This document shows, piece by piece, positions 1-7,934 of a DNA stretch of 64,000 nucleotides (within the stretch, counting starts at the first letter, position 1; the number at the start of each line of letters is the position of its first letter). Source of the DNA: Chloroflexota bacterium (GTDB lineage Bacteria; Chloroflexota; Anaerolineae; Anaerolineales; UBA4823); the NCBI GenBank assembly GCA_029265355.1, contig JAJUJL010000002.1, forward strand, positions 268,803 to 332,802, written 5' to 3'. The position numbers and the translations under genes are program-made. Under the pieces are notes generated by a model. It had not been told where the DNA came from, ran no database searches, and worked only from the letters and a program-made list of their open reading frames with translations.

Positions 1-738
1 ACGAATACCGCGGTTGCCTATCCTGGTCCACAGCAATCCGAAGCATCCCCACCTGCCGCCACCATACCGCCAACCGTCACTCCCATGTCCTCACCACGCC
101 CGACGACAGTCCAGGCGGATGCGACTCTCCAACCGACGGACACTGCCGCTGGCGCTTATCCTGCGCCTCAAATACAGGTCACTTTGACTTCGACAGCAAT
201 GGGATACCCGGGGCCGCCAGATACCCCGTTGCCAGAAGCGCTGCCTCTTCAGGGCGCGGCCACTTCTTCGCCTTATCCCGGCCCTCAACCCAGCATTACA
301 CCGCTTCCGTTCACCGCCCAAACGCCGGAAATGACGAGAGGTGTTGCTGGCACAGCCACCGGCACAGTCATCGTGGAAACTCCCACGCCAACACTCTCGC
401 CGACTGTGGTGCGAACGGTTTTTCAAGCCAGCGATCCAGCCGATTTCAAGCTGGTTTCTGGCAGGTACCAATTGCTCACGTTCTATGCCACCTGGGCGCC
501 AGATAGCGATGTGATGGCGCCTGTCATTTACAATCTTGAAGGCAAGTATGGGAATCGAATTGGCTTTGTCTATTTGAACCTGGATGATCCGGCGAACAGC
601 ATTTTCAAAGAGATGTTGAGCTCGCGATTGCCTCCCGCGTTTTACTTGTTGGATGCTCAAGGGAGGGTTGTCGATTCATGGTTTGGCAGGATAAGCCTGG
701 CAGAGTTGGATAGCGTGTTGAGGACAATTTCACCTTAA
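1..738 (+). CDS. Thioredoxin-fold protein lacking the CxxC, 5'-truncated by the window edge
   Basis: The reading frame is open from the first base and has no start before position 85, so the gene very probably begins upstream. The visible N-terminal two thirds is a low-complexity Pro/Thr/Ser/Ala-rich linker with repeated YPGP or YPAP motifs (near codons 7, 55, 66 and 93), typical of an extracytoplasmic spacer. From about base 420 a thioredoxin-like domain follows, with the strand 'LLTFYATW' and a later 'YLLDAQGRVV'. Where an active thioredoxin has WCxxC this protein reads W-A-P-D-S, so both cysteines are replaced and the domain should be redox-inactive. It is a paralogue of the gene starting 14 bp downstream: the C-terminal 90 residues align without large gaps. 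The missing N-terminus prevents seeing a signal peptide; a lipoprotein is inferred from the neighbour. Function unknown, perhaps binding rather than thiol exchange. Confidence 0.7.
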   Translation, partial: TNTAVAYPGPQQSEASPPAATIPPTVTPMSSPRPTTVQADATLQPTDTAAGAYPAPQIQVTLTSTAMGYPGPPDTPLPEALPLQGAATSSPYPGPQPSITPLPFTAQTPEMTRGVAGTATGTVIVETPTPTLSPTVVRTVFQASDPADFKLVSGRYQLLTFYATWAPDSDVMAPVIYNLEGKYGNRIGFVYLNLDDPANSIFKEMLSSRLPPAFYLLDAQGRVVDSWFGRISLAELDSVLRTISP

Positions 739-751
739 TGGAGTAAAGCTC

Positions 752-1324
752 ATGATGAGATGTGTGAGAATCGCATTACCGGTACTATTGATAGTGGTGG
801 TCTCAGCTTGCACTGGCAGCCAGGCTGGGCCAGCGGCTGTGGACGTTGCTTCCGAAAATGTGAGCGCAGCGCCTACATTGCCAGCGACGGCAGGCGTGCA
901 AGTCGCTGAGACAACACCCCTACATCCAGCATCGCCGGAAGCAACAGCGACTGACTTGCCGGATGCAGAGCCTGGTCCGAAACCTACGCCACGCCCTGCC
1001 ATGGAGGCGTCACCTCCGGATAGCGTCCAACTTGCTTCTGGAAAAGTCCAATTAGTGGAATTCTTCGCATTCTGGTGAGCGACCTGCCGCAGCATTGCCC
1101 CCATCGTGCATGGGTTAGAAGCTGAGTATGCCAATCGCATCATCTTTTCGTATCTGGATATCGATGATCCCGCAAACGATGAATTCAAACAGCAACTAGG
1201 GTATCGCTACCAACCCCATTTATTTTTATTGGATGCAGATGGCAATGTCCTAGATCAATGGGTCGGTCCAGTCACGCGTGAAGAGCTGGAGATGGCGTTT
1301 CAAGACGCTTTGGTCGATCAATGA
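752..1324 (+). CDS. Thioredoxin-like lipoprotein, candidate selenoprotein (UxxC; in-frame TGA at 1076-1078)
   Basis: Seen: two open segments in one frame (752-1075 and 1079-1324) are separated only by a TGA at 1076-1078. Read through, they give a 190-residue protein. Residues 1-20 are a lipoprotein signal with lipobox VSAC, then a Pro/Thr-rich linker, then a thioredoxin-fold domain from about residue 95. The TGA is codon 109 and falls exactly on the first cysteine of the thioredoxin motif: FW-[TGA]-ATC-RSIAP, i.e. UxxC, with the resolving Cys at 112 and the conserved Ala-Pro after it. Downstream of the TGA the reading stays fully thioredoxin-like ('FSYLDIDDPAN', 'LFLLDADG'). SD-like GGAG lies before the tandem ATGs at 752 and 755. 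Known: UxxC thioredoxin-like selenoproteins occur in bacteria. Inferred: selenocysteine insertion, supported by the hairpin just downstream. Alternatives are a Cys-to-stop mutation (TGC or TGT to TGA), making it a pseudogene, or a sequencing error. The separate ORF at 1106-1324 is not a gene on its own. Confidence 0.7.
1090..1124 (+). promoter_or_regulatory. SECIS-like hairpin downstream of in-frame TGA
   Basis: An inner 5-bp stem, CCCAT (1100-1104) with ATGGG (1110-1114), closes a 5-nt loop CGTGC. An outer 4-bp stem pairs CAGC (1090-1093) with GCTG (1121-1124), with two possible A-U pairs between them. The apical loop starts 26 nt after the TGA and has G at its second position. As I recall it, the bacterial SECIS model requires a short stem-loop within roughly 16-37 nt of the UGA, with a G among the first two loop bases, and this hairpin fits. 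Small hairpins arise easily by chance inside genes, so the weight comes from its combination with the catalytic-site TGA. Confidence 0.5.
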
Positions 1325-1402
1325 GATGCATAGCACCGCGCGGAGAGGAGAAACTTACCCGCCCGATGCTTTAGGGCTTTAGCTTTTGATCAAGATCGGC
1401 GC

Positions 1403-1430
1403 TTGACATTTGCAGAGAACAGGTTATAAT
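1403..1430 (+). promoter_or_regulatory. Sigma-70-type promoter of the copper operon
   Basis: TTGACA (1403-1408) and TATAAT (1425-1430) are both exact consensus hexamers, with a 16-bp spacer. The promoter reads toward csoR, copZ and copA, and the predicted start point falls at the edge of the GC-rich operator at 1436-1459. Confidence 0.8.
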
Positions 1431-1435
1431 CATCA

Positions 1436-1459
1436 TACCCTACCCCCGTGGGGGGGGAT
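1436..1459 (+). promoter_or_regulatory. Probable CsoR operator
   Basis: The sequence ATACCC-TACCCCC-GTG-GGGGGG-AT is an imperfect GC-tract palindrome resembling the G/C-tract operators known for CsoR repressors. It lies just after the -10 box, so a bound repressor would block initiation, and copper binding would release it. A GTG inside it could start a longer csoR reading frame but is unlikely to be used. Confidence 0.65.
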
Positions 1460-1486
1460 GGGAAGGATGACGATTGGCGGATTACG

Positions 1487-1756
1487 ATGAAACATGAAAG
1501 CGCACAGCGCCGTTTGAAAACAATCCAGGGCCACTTGCGCGGCATCCAACGAATGGTTGATGAAGAGGCTTACTGTATCGACATCATCCGCCAAATTCAA
1601 GCGGTGCAGGCGGCTCTGGCAAAAGTGAGCACGCTCATCCTCGAGGAGCATCTAAATTCCTGCCTGATCACCGCTGTGAGAGGTGATAATCCCGATGAAC
1701 GTGAGCGTGTGCTGAAAGAAATCGCGGATGTATTCGCTGCGACTTCTGGCAAGTAG
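1487..1756 (+). CDS. csoR: Copper-sensing transcriptional repressor, CsoR family
   Basis: An 89-residue all-helical protein of the CsoR/RcnR (DUF156) family. It keeps the Cu(I)-binding Cys-His-Cys triad: Cys30 in 'AYCIDI' and His55/Cys59 in 'EEHLNSC'. That pattern indicates copper rather than nickel or formaldehyde sensing. I chose the ATG at 1487 because family members begin only a few residues before the first helix ('RRLKTIQGHLRG'), and the longer GTG start would lie inside the operator. It is the first gene of csoR-copZ-copA, with a consensus promoter and operator directly upstream, so autoregulation and copper induction of the whole operon are expected. Confidence 0.92.
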   Translation: MKHESAQRRLKTIQGHLRGIQRMVDEEAYCIDIIRQIQAVQAALAKVSTLILEEHLNSCLITAVRGDNPDERERVLKEIADVFAATSGK

Positions 1757-1790
1757 TAGTATCCCAATCCCACTTTTTTTGGAGGTAACC

Positions 1791-1997
1791 ATGACCACTG
1801 TAACTTATAGCATCCCCAACATTTCCTGCATGCATTGCGTGCATACAATCCAGACCGAAGTGGGTGATCTGGAAGGCGTCGCCTCGGTGGTGGCGAACAA
1901 GGATAACCGCACCGCGACGATCACCTTCAATGAGCCTGCCACGGAAGAAAAGATCAAGGCTTTACTGGCCGAAATCAATTATCCAGTCGCTAACTGA
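1791..1997 (+). CDS. copZ: Copper chaperone, CopZ-like single HMA domain
   Basis: A 68-residue protein consisting of one heavy-metal-associated domain. The metal site is Cys13-Met-His-Cys16 in 'ISCMHC', where the usual Gly-Met-Thr before the first Cys has become Asn-Ile-Ser. It should carry Cu(I) in the cytoplasm and hand it to the CopA ATPase encoded 93 bp downstream. The start at 1791 follows a strong GGAGG ribosome-binding site at 6-8 bases; an in-frame upstream start at 1728 would overlap csoR and adds no domain. Very likely cotranscribed with csoR and copA. Confidence 0.9.
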   Translation: MTTVTYSIPNISCMHCVHTIQTEVGDLEGVASVVANKDNRTATITFNEPATEEKIKALLAEINYPVAN

Positions 1998-2020
1998 ACA
2001 ACCGATCTCGGTGAGTGACG

Positions 2021-2066
2021 CAGCGCAGTCTGCCTGGCGGGTGCTTCCGGCAGGCGCACTGCGCTG
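2021..2066 (+). other. Long hairpin between copZ and copA
   Basis: CAGCGCAGT (2021-2029) is perfectly complementary to ACTGCGCTG (2058-2066). After one C-C mismatch, TGCCTG pairs with CAGGCG (one wobble), and after another mismatch CGG pairs with CCG around a 6-nt loop. The whole 46-nt segment can fold into one long stem. No T-run follows, so it does not look like an ordinary terminator. It may set the copZ:copA expression ratio by attenuation or mRNA processing, or be a dispersed repeat copy. Confidence 0.7.
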
Positions 2067-2090
2067 ATTAATTACAGGTGTGGAGCAATT

Positions 2091-4547
2091 ATGGCAGAAA
2101 TTAAGCAAGTAACATTACCGGTTACTGGAATGACCTGCGCCAACTGCGTGGCCACAGTGGAACGTAACCTCAAGAAAGTCGGCGGCGTGCACTCTGCCGT
2201 GGTCAACCTGTCATCCGAGAGAGCCACGGTAGATTTTGACCCATCCCAGACGGGATTGGATGCATTGATTGGCCGCATCCAGCGCGCTGGCTATGATGTA
2301 GCCACTGGCGAGGCTGATTTGCTTGTGCGCCGGATGAGCGATGACAACGATGCACGCCGCCTGGAGAAATCCCTGGCTGCGCTGGAAGGCGTGCGTAGCG
2401 TCCAGGTGAGCTTCACGACGGAAAGAGCCCGCGTCGAATATATTCCCACCCTGGTTTCGCAAGCAGAAATCCGCAAAGCGATCACCGATGCGGGCTTCGA
2501 GGCGGTTGAGGTCGGGGGACAGGGGGAAGATGTCGAAGCCCTGGCGAGGGAGGCGGAGATCCAACAGCAGCGCAAGTATTTGATCATCGGGTTGCTCTTG
2601 ACAGTGCCGCTTTTCATTTTCTCGATGGGGCGCGACCTTGGGTTATTGCCCATACCAGCGCACGCCTCGTGGGCAAACTGGGTCATGCTGGCAATGGCAA
2701 CGCCGGTGCAGTTTTACGTGGGCTGGCAATATTACGTCGGTGCATTCAAGGCGCTGCGCAATCGTTCTGCGAACATGGATGTGCTGATTGCGATGGGCTC
2801 ATCGGCGGCATATTTCTACTCTTTGCCGATCACCTTTGGCTTATTGCATGGGCATGTGTATTTCGAAACCGCGGCGGTCATCATCACTTTGATCAAGCTG
2901 GGTAAGTTTTTGGAGGCGCGCGCCAAAGGGCGCACCAGCGAAGCGATCAAGAAATTGATGGGTCTGCAGGCGAAGATGGCGCGCATCGAGCGCAATGGTG
3001 AAGAGCTGGATGTCAACATCGATGATGTGCGGGTTGGCGATATCGTGCTGGTTCGACCGGGTGAAAAGATACCTGTGGACGGTGTGGTGATAGCCGGGCG
3101 CAGCACGGTGGATGAGTCCATGCTGACCGGAGAATCGCTGCCCGTGGAAAAACGGCCTGGAGATGTGGTTATCGGCGCCACGCTCAATAAACTGGGGTTG
3201 ATCAAATTCGAAGCCACCAAAGTGGGCAAAGAAACTGCGCTGGCCCAGATCATTCGCCTGGTCGAAGAGGCCCAGGGGAGTAAAGCGCCTATCCAAAAAC
3301 TGGCTGATCAGGTTTCAGCGATCTTTGTGCCCATCGTCATTGGCATCGCACTGGTTACGTTTTTAGTGTGGTATTTCTTCGTGCCAATGCCAGCCGGTGC
3401 AGACCTCAGCCCTTTCACACGGGCGTTGATCAATATGGTCGCTGTCCTGGTGATTGCTTGCCCGTGTGCGATGGGTTTGGCAACACCTACGGCAGTCATG
3501 GTCGGTACAGGGAAGGGCGCAGAGCTGGGTATTTTGTTGCGCTCGGGGGAAGCTCTCGAGCGAGCCGGGCGGGTGACTACGGTGGTTTTGGACAAGACGG
3601 GCACCCTGACGAGAGGCCAGCCAGCCGTGACAGAGATCATCCCTGCCAGCGACCGATTATCAAGTCGTGAGCTGTTGAGACTGGCGGCGTCGGTTGAGCG
3701 CGGGAGCGAGCATCCCTTGGGGGAAGCACTCTTGGCTGAAGCTGGCAACATGGGGCTTTCGCTCGCTGAACCAGAAGGCTTCCAGGCGCAGGTCGGGCAT
3801 GGTGTGACAGCCGAAGTCGAAGGACACAGGGTGCTGGTGGGCAACCTGCGGATGATGACCAGCCTGGGGTTGGATTTGAACGGTTTGAGCGGGCAGATCG
3901 AGCGCTTGCAAGCAGAGGCCAAGACGGCAATCCTGGTCGCAGTGGGCGATTCACCTGAACATCAAGCCGTTGTCGAGGGTGTGATCGCCGTGGCAGATAC
4001 TCTCAAGGAAGGGTCGGCTGAAGCAATTGCCGATCTACAGGCAATGGGATTGAAAATTGTGATGATCACCGGCGATAATCGCCAGACTGCTGAAGCAATC
4101 GCCCGCCAGGTTGGTTTGAGAATTGGGCAAGGCGGGGTGAATATTCTCGCCGAAGTGCTGCCGGGCGACAAGGCGAGCGAGATTAAGCGACTGCAAGCGG
4201 CAGGCGAGGTCGTAGCAATGGTTGGTGATGGGATCAACGATGCTCCAGCGTTGGCCCAGGCGGATGTTGGCATTGCTATCGGCACTGGCACGGACGTCGC
4301 CATGGCGGCAGCTCCAGTCACCCTAATCAGCGGCGACCTGCGAGGTGTTTCCAGAGCGATCCGCCTCTCTCGGCAAACGCTGCGCACGATCAAGCAGAAT
4401 CTCTTTTGGGCGTTCTTTTACAACGTCATTTTGATACCCGCTGCAGCGATGGGTTTGCTCAACCCTATGTTGGCAGCCGGGGCGATGGCTTTCTCCAGCG
4501 TATTTGTGGTGACCAATAGCTTGAGATTGAAGAATCTCAAGGTGTAG
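2091..4547 (+). CDS. copA: Cu(I)-exporting P1B-type ATPase CopA
   Basis: An 818-residue P-type ATPase that pumps Cu(I) out of the cytoplasm. Residues 1-70 form an HMA domain with GMTCANC. Residues about 78-140 form a second HMA-like fold that has lost its metal site (MSDDND where CxxC should be), so only the first domain can accept copper. The membrane part has the CPC transport motif in '[15 protein letters not shown]'. Catalytic motifs are all present: phosphorylated Asp in DKTGT, the HP motif in 'SEHPLGEA', MITGDN and [11 protein letters not shown]. The C-terminal helices carry the Cu(I)-specific 'YN' and '[14 protein letters not shown]' signatures of subgroup 1B-1. Third gene of the copper operon; it ends 6 bp from the convergent MFS gene. 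Confidence 0.96.
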   Translation: MAEIKQVTLPVTGMTCANCVATVERNLKKVGGVHSAVVNLSSERATVDFDPSQTGLDALIGRIQRAGYDVATGEADLLVRRMSDDNDARRLEKSLAALEGVRSVQVSFTTERARVEYIPTLVSQAEIRKAITDAGFEAVEVGGQGEDVEALAREAEIQQQRKYLIIGLLLTVPLFIFSMGRDLGLLPIPAHASWANWVMLAMATPVQFYVGWQYYVGAFKALRNRSANMDVLIAMGSSAAYFYSLPITFGLLHGHVYFETAAVIITLIKLGKFLEARAKGRTSEAIKKLMGLQAKMARIERNGEELDVNIDDVRVGDIVLVRPGEKIPVDGVVIAGRSTVDESMLTGESLPVEKRPGDVVIGATLNKLGLIKFEATKVGKETALAQIIRLVEEAQGSKAPIQKLADQVSAIFVPIVIGIALVTFLVWYFFVPMPAGADLSPFTRALINMVAVLVIACPCAMGLATPTAVMVGTGKGAELGILLRSGEALERAGRVTTVVLDKTGTLTRGQPAVTEIIPASDRLSSRELLRLAASVERGSEHPLGEALLAEAGNMGLSLAEPEGFQAQVGHGVTAEVEGHRVLVGNLRMMTSLGLDLNGLSGQIERLQAEAKTAILVAVGDSPEHQAVVEGVIAVADTLKEGSAEAIADLQAMGLKIVMITGDNRQTAEAIARQVGLRIGQGGVNILAEVLPGDKASEIKRLQAAGEVVAMVGDGINDAPALAQADVGIAIGTGTDVAMAAAPVTLISGDLRGVSRAIRLSRQTLRTIKQNLFWAFFYNVILIPAAAMGLLNPMLAAGAMAFSSVFVVTNSLRLKNLKV

Positions 4548-4553
4548 GAATGA

Positions 4554-5765
4554 CTACCCGGTTGTGCTCGTGTCAACCGTTGGTTTGGGAGCAGGCTGTG
4601 CAAATTGGTTAAGTTGTCGAAGGCTGAGCAATAATCCAATCGCCAGCACCACCGCCCCAGACCAATACGGCAGGTTCACGCTCAGGTCGAAAGCGAAGCC
4701 AGCCCACAAAGGCCCGATGATGCGACCCAGGCTCATGAAGGAGTTGTTCAATCCCATAGCAATGCCTTGACCGGTGAGGGTTTCTTTCGATATCAAAGCC
4801 GAGACCGCTGGCCTGAGCATAGAATTGCTGAGCACGAAGAAGATGATGCTGAGCCAAAGGAGAAATTCAGTCGTCGCCAACGTCATCAGCAGGAATCCGA
4901 TGACGCTGCCCAACAGGCTGGCCTTGATGATTGAACCTTCTCCCCAACGGTGGGTGAGCGGTCCGGTCAACCCACCCTGAACGATCACGGATACCACACC
5001 AATGAGGGTGAGCAGCATGCCCACCTCCCACGGGCCATAATTGAAGCGCTGTTGAGTGTAGAGCCCAAAGATGGCTTCGAAGTTTGTCAAAGCGAAGCTG
5101 AGCAGGAAAGCCATGAAGAGCAAAAAACCAATCTGGCTGAACAGGGCATCCCACAACAGGCGTAACTGGAAGCCTTTGAACTTTGCACCACGGATGGCGC
5201 GTTGCCCCGCTGGCAGGGATTCTGGCAACAGAATGGCGACTATCACCAAAGCCAGTAGAGAAAGCGCAGCCGCAACGAAGAAAGGTAAGCTTAACATGCG
5301 GCTGCCAAGCGCACCGGCAATTCCTGGTCCTAACACCATACCCAGTCCCATCGCTGCACCAAGGATGCCCATTCCCGCACCGCGATCTTGTTCCTCGGTG
5401 CTATCACTGATGTATGCCATTGCGGTGGGAATAACTGCGGAGGACAGCACACCCGCCAGGATGCGAGCGGCAAACAGCATCCACAGTTGCGAGGATAGGC
5501 CAAAGAAGACTTGCGCGAGTGCATTTCCAAGCACACCGAACATCAACACGGGTTTTCTGCCAAAACGATCCGAGATTTCTCCCCAGATCGGCGAGAAGAT
5601 GAACTGCATGACGGCATACGAAGCCATCAAAGCGCCCAGTTCGCTGCCGCCTGCTCCGAAACTCTCGACCAAAAAGGGAAGTATCGGAATGACCATTCCG
5701 AATCCCATCATGATCACCACCAGAGTGAAGAAGAGAATCAGCATTTGGCGATTTCGAATTATCAT
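4554..5765 (-). CDS. Major facilitator superfamily drug/H+ antiporter (DHA1, TetA-like)
   Basis: A 403-residue polytopic protein with about 12 membrane helices. MFS motif A (GEISDRFGRKP) lies between helices 2 and 3, and an antiporter motif C-like Gly/Pro-rich helix ('LGMVLGPGIAGALG') lies in helix 5, which points to proton-coupled drug export of the TetA/DHA1 type. The substrate cannot be read from sequence. It is transcribed toward copA and ends 6 bp from it. No clear Shine-Dalgarno sequence precedes the ATG. A TATAAT on the minus strand at 5849-5844 could serve as its -10 element, but the -35 is weak. Confidence 0.88.
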   Translation of the reverse strand: MIIRNRQMLILFFTLVVIMMGFGMVIPILPFLVESFGAGGSELGALMASYAVMQFIFSPIWGEISDRFGRKPVLMFGVLGNALAQVFFGLSSQLWMLFAARILAGVLSSAVIPTAMAYISDSTEEQDRGAGMGILGAAMGLGMVLGPGIAGALGSRMLSLPFFVAAALSLLALVIVAILLPESLPAGQRAIRGAKFKGFQLRLLWDALFSQIGFLLFMAFLLSFALTNFEAIFGLYTQQRFNYGPWEVGMLLTLIGVVSVIVQGGLTGPLTHRWGEGSIIKASLLGSVIGFLLMTLATTEFLLWLSIIFFVLSNSMLRPAVSALISKETLTGQGIAMGLNNSFMSLGRIIGPLWAGFAFDLSVNLPYWSGAVVLAIGLLLSLRQLNQFAQPAPKPTVDTSTTG

Positions 5766-5928
5766 GGAGGTCTCGCTTCAGGAGATATGACTCGTTCTCA
5801 GGTATTTTTAATTGCTTTCGGGTACAATCCTGTAGAGTTTTAGATTATACAGTCCCAAGTTGAGCATTGATTGTACCTCAAACAGGAGTGAATCAAAAAT
5901 AGCTCAATTTGCGGACAGGATAGCGGTT

Positions 5929-7029
5929 ATGAGTTCTCTTTATAGTTCACGACGACGCTTTCTAAAAGTTGCTGCAGTGAGCATGGGTGGCTTCGCTGTG
6001 AATGCCTTCAATCGTCTGCTGCAGCTCCCTGAATTTCCGGCTGCTGAACGACTGGGTCGAGCCTTCGCCAAAGTAGAGATTAAAGCGAAACCTGATATCG
6101 ATGCACAAACCGTGGGTGTCATCTATGATGATACCGTTGTGCCCTGGTTGCGAGAGGTGGTGGGGCGAAACCCCTACCGATACCGGCAGCGATTCGTGGA
6201 GACGCCTCAAGGGTTTATTTGGGCTCCCGATCTTCAGCAGGTGCGCAACCAGCCCAATCAACCGGTTGAGCGGCTGCCAGAGACAAGCCTGGGAGCTGGG
6301 ATGTGGACAGAAGTCACCGTTCCATACGTGGATATTGTGCTAGAGGGGAAGCCAGTCAGTCCCGGGTTTAAGGCCAGGATGGAGGCTGGTTTACCGCTGC
6401 GTTTGTATTACAGCCAAATTCTGTGGGTCGACCGAATTCGCGTCGATGATTCGGGACAAACCTGGTACCGGGTCAATGAACGATTCGGGTACGGCGACTT
6501 GATCTGGGCGCCTGCAGCGGCGTTTCGCCCGCTCACTGAAGAAGAAATTGCTCCGATTCATCCCGAGGTGGAGGATAAACGCGTCGAGATCAACGTCGAA
6601 CAAAAATACCAAACGCTTTCGTGCTATGAAGGAAAGACGGAAGTGTATTACTGCAGGATTTCTGCCGGGAAGCAGTTCGACGCTGAGGGGAAATTCCTGG
6701 GGCATTCGGCAACACCGACTGGAACGATGAGCATCTGGCGCAAGCAAGTGTCCGCGCATATGTCTGGCGGGACAACTGGTGCTGGATATGATCTACCAGG
6801 CATTGGATGGACATCATTGTTTACTGGAGACGGTGTCGCTATTCATTCCACCTTCTGGCATAATAATTTTGGCGGTGAATTGATGTCGCATGGCTGTGTG
6901 AACGCCACCCCAGAGGATGCTAAATGGATCTTTCGCTGGACAAATCCTCCGGTTTTATACGACCCCGGCGATGTGTACAGCAAGGATGCAACGATTCCAC
7001 CTACAAAAATTACCGTGAAAGAGGGATAA
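5929..7029 (+). CDS. Secreted L,D-transpeptidase (YkuD domain) with Tat signal
   Basis: With the ATG at 5929 the protein is 366 residues and begins with a twin-arginine signal, SRRRFLK followed by a hydrophobic stretch, suggesting folded export by Tat. The YkuD catalytic domain is C-terminal: His306 and the SHGCVN motif with nucleophile Cys323, followed by 'ATPEDAKWIF'. Such enzymes form 3-3 cross-links in peptidoglycan or attach proteins to it. Residues about 45-240 contain an extended region with SH3-like character but no motif I can name. A TTG at 5860 would add 23 residues in front of the signal and is less likely. Confidence 0.9.
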   Translation: MSSLYSSRRRFLKVAAVSMGGFAVNAFNRLLQLPEFPAAERLGRAFAKVEIKAKPDIDAQTVGVIYDDTVVPWLREVVGRNPYRYRQRFVETPQGFIWAPDLQQVRNQPNQPVERLPETSLGAGMWTEVTVPYVDIVLEGKPVSPGFKARMEAGLPLRLYYSQILWVDRIRVDDSGQTWYRVNERFGYGDLIWAPAAAFRPLTEEEIAPIHPEVEDKRVEINVEQKYQTLSCYEGKTEVYYCRISAGKQFDAEGKFLGHSATPTGTMSIWRKQVSAHMSGGTTGAGYDLPGIGWTSLFTGDGVAIHSTFWHNNFGGELMSHGCVNATPEDAKWIFRWTNPPVLYDPGDVYSKDATIPPTKITVKEG

Positions 7030-7072
7030 TTGCTTGTAACCGATGGAAAATATCGGCATCTAAGTTAAGGTA

Positions 7073-7091
7073 TTGCGCTTTGGCAGCGCAA
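7073..7091 (+). other. Hairpin after the L,D-transpeptidase gene
   Basis: TTGCGCT (7073-7079) and AGCGCAA (7085-7091) form a perfect 7-bp stem with a 5-nt loop. No T-run follows. It may be a weak terminator between the transpeptidase and ccdA. The remaining non-coding bases 7030-7188 hold nothing else I recognise apart from the AAGGAG ribosome site of ccdA. Confidence 0.4.
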
Positions 7092-7188
7092 GCAAAGGAA
7101 AGCCACGCATCGAAAATCCCTGCCGGTAATTGCGCAGACCGGATATCAGAGACCTGGATTGTGATGAGTTAAGGAGAAGCAAACATTC

Positions 7189-7929
7189 ATGACCGCAGCA
7201 AATGTGACTTTGGGCCTCGCTTTTTTGGCTGGGCTGGCTTCATTCCTCTCGCCGTGTGTACTGTCACTGGTGCCGGCGTATGTTGGCTACCTTGGTGGAC
7301 GTTCAGCCGCGGCAGCAACTGACCGATCGCCAGGCAACATTGCTGTGACGAACCGGTGGTTGACATTTTCACATGGCCTTGCTTTTGTGCTCGGTTTTAG
7401 TGTTGTGTTTATCGGATTAGGTTTAGCTGCTTCTGCGTTGGGCGGATTATTGTTCGACCTGAGCGATTGGATTGCTAAGATCGGCGGCGTGGTGGTGGTC
7501 ATTTTTGGCCTGCACATGATTGGTGTATTCCGCATCCCCTGGTTAGAGTATGATCTCCGGGCGCATAACACGCCTGACCGCAGGCGAGGCTACATTGCTT
7601 CTGCGCTGATGGGCGTTTTCTTTTCAGCGGGGTGGTCGCCGTGCGTTGGACCGGTATTGGGAGCGATTCTCACGCTTGCCCTGAACGGCGGGTCGCTCAC
7701 ACAAGGCTTCAGCCTGCTGTCGGCTTATTCCGCCGGGCTGGCGATCCCATTCCTCCTGGCAGCGCTCGGCATCGGCTGGGTAACGACATTGCTCAAGAGA
7801 TACGGAAAAGTGATGCGTTACACAGAGATTGCGATGGGTGTCGTGCTGGTCGTGGTTGGCGTTATGCTATTTTTGGGCACTTTCCAGACACTGGCGCGTT
7901 TTGCCCCTTTGATCGATCTAGGATTGTGA
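7189..7929 (+). CDS. ccdA: Thiol-disulfide transmembrane electron carrier CcdA
   Basis: A 246-residue protein with about six membrane helices of the CcdA/DsbD-beta family. It carries electrons from cytoplasmic thioredoxin across the membrane to extracytoplasmic Trx-like proteins. The paired cysteines sit in the expected places: Cys in 'FLSPCVLSLVPAYVGYL' near the first helix and Cys in 'SAGWSPCVGPVLGAIL' in the fourth. The start has a good AAGGAG site. The TlpA-like gene follows at once (its possible GTG start overlaps the ccdA stop), so this CcdA probably feeds that protein and possibly the Trx-like lipoproteins near position 1000. Confidence 0.93.
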   Translation: MTAANVTLGLAFLAGLASFLSPCVLSLVPAYVGYLGGRSAAAATDRSPGNIAVTNRWLTFSHGLAFVLGFSVVFIGLGLAASALGGLLFDLSDWIAKIGGVVVVIFGLHMIGVFRIPWLEYDLRAHNTPDRRRGYIASALMGVFFSAGWSPCVGPVLGAILTLALNGGSLTQGFSLLSAYSAGLAIPFLLAALGIGWVTTLLKRYGKVMRYTEIAMGVVLVVVGVMLFLGTFQTLARFAPLIDLGL

Positions 7930-7934
7930 GCACA

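Noticed and set aside
1106..1324. Independent 72-residue gene starting at 1106
   Set aside because: It is the downstream part of the thioredoxin-like protein in the same frame as 752-1075; it starts in the middle of the domain fold and has no ribosome site.
5812..5849. Plus-strand promoter for the L,D-transpeptidase from TTGCTT and TACAAT
   Set aside because: The spacing between the boxes is only 5 bp, so they cannot work together; the minus-strand TATAAT at 5849-5844 is a better but still weak match for the MFS gene.
7632..7934. A long open frame upstream of the TlpA-like gene in the same frame
   Set aside because: It lies wholly inside ccdA in another frame and has no signal or domain; the real start is ATG 7935 or GTG 7926.
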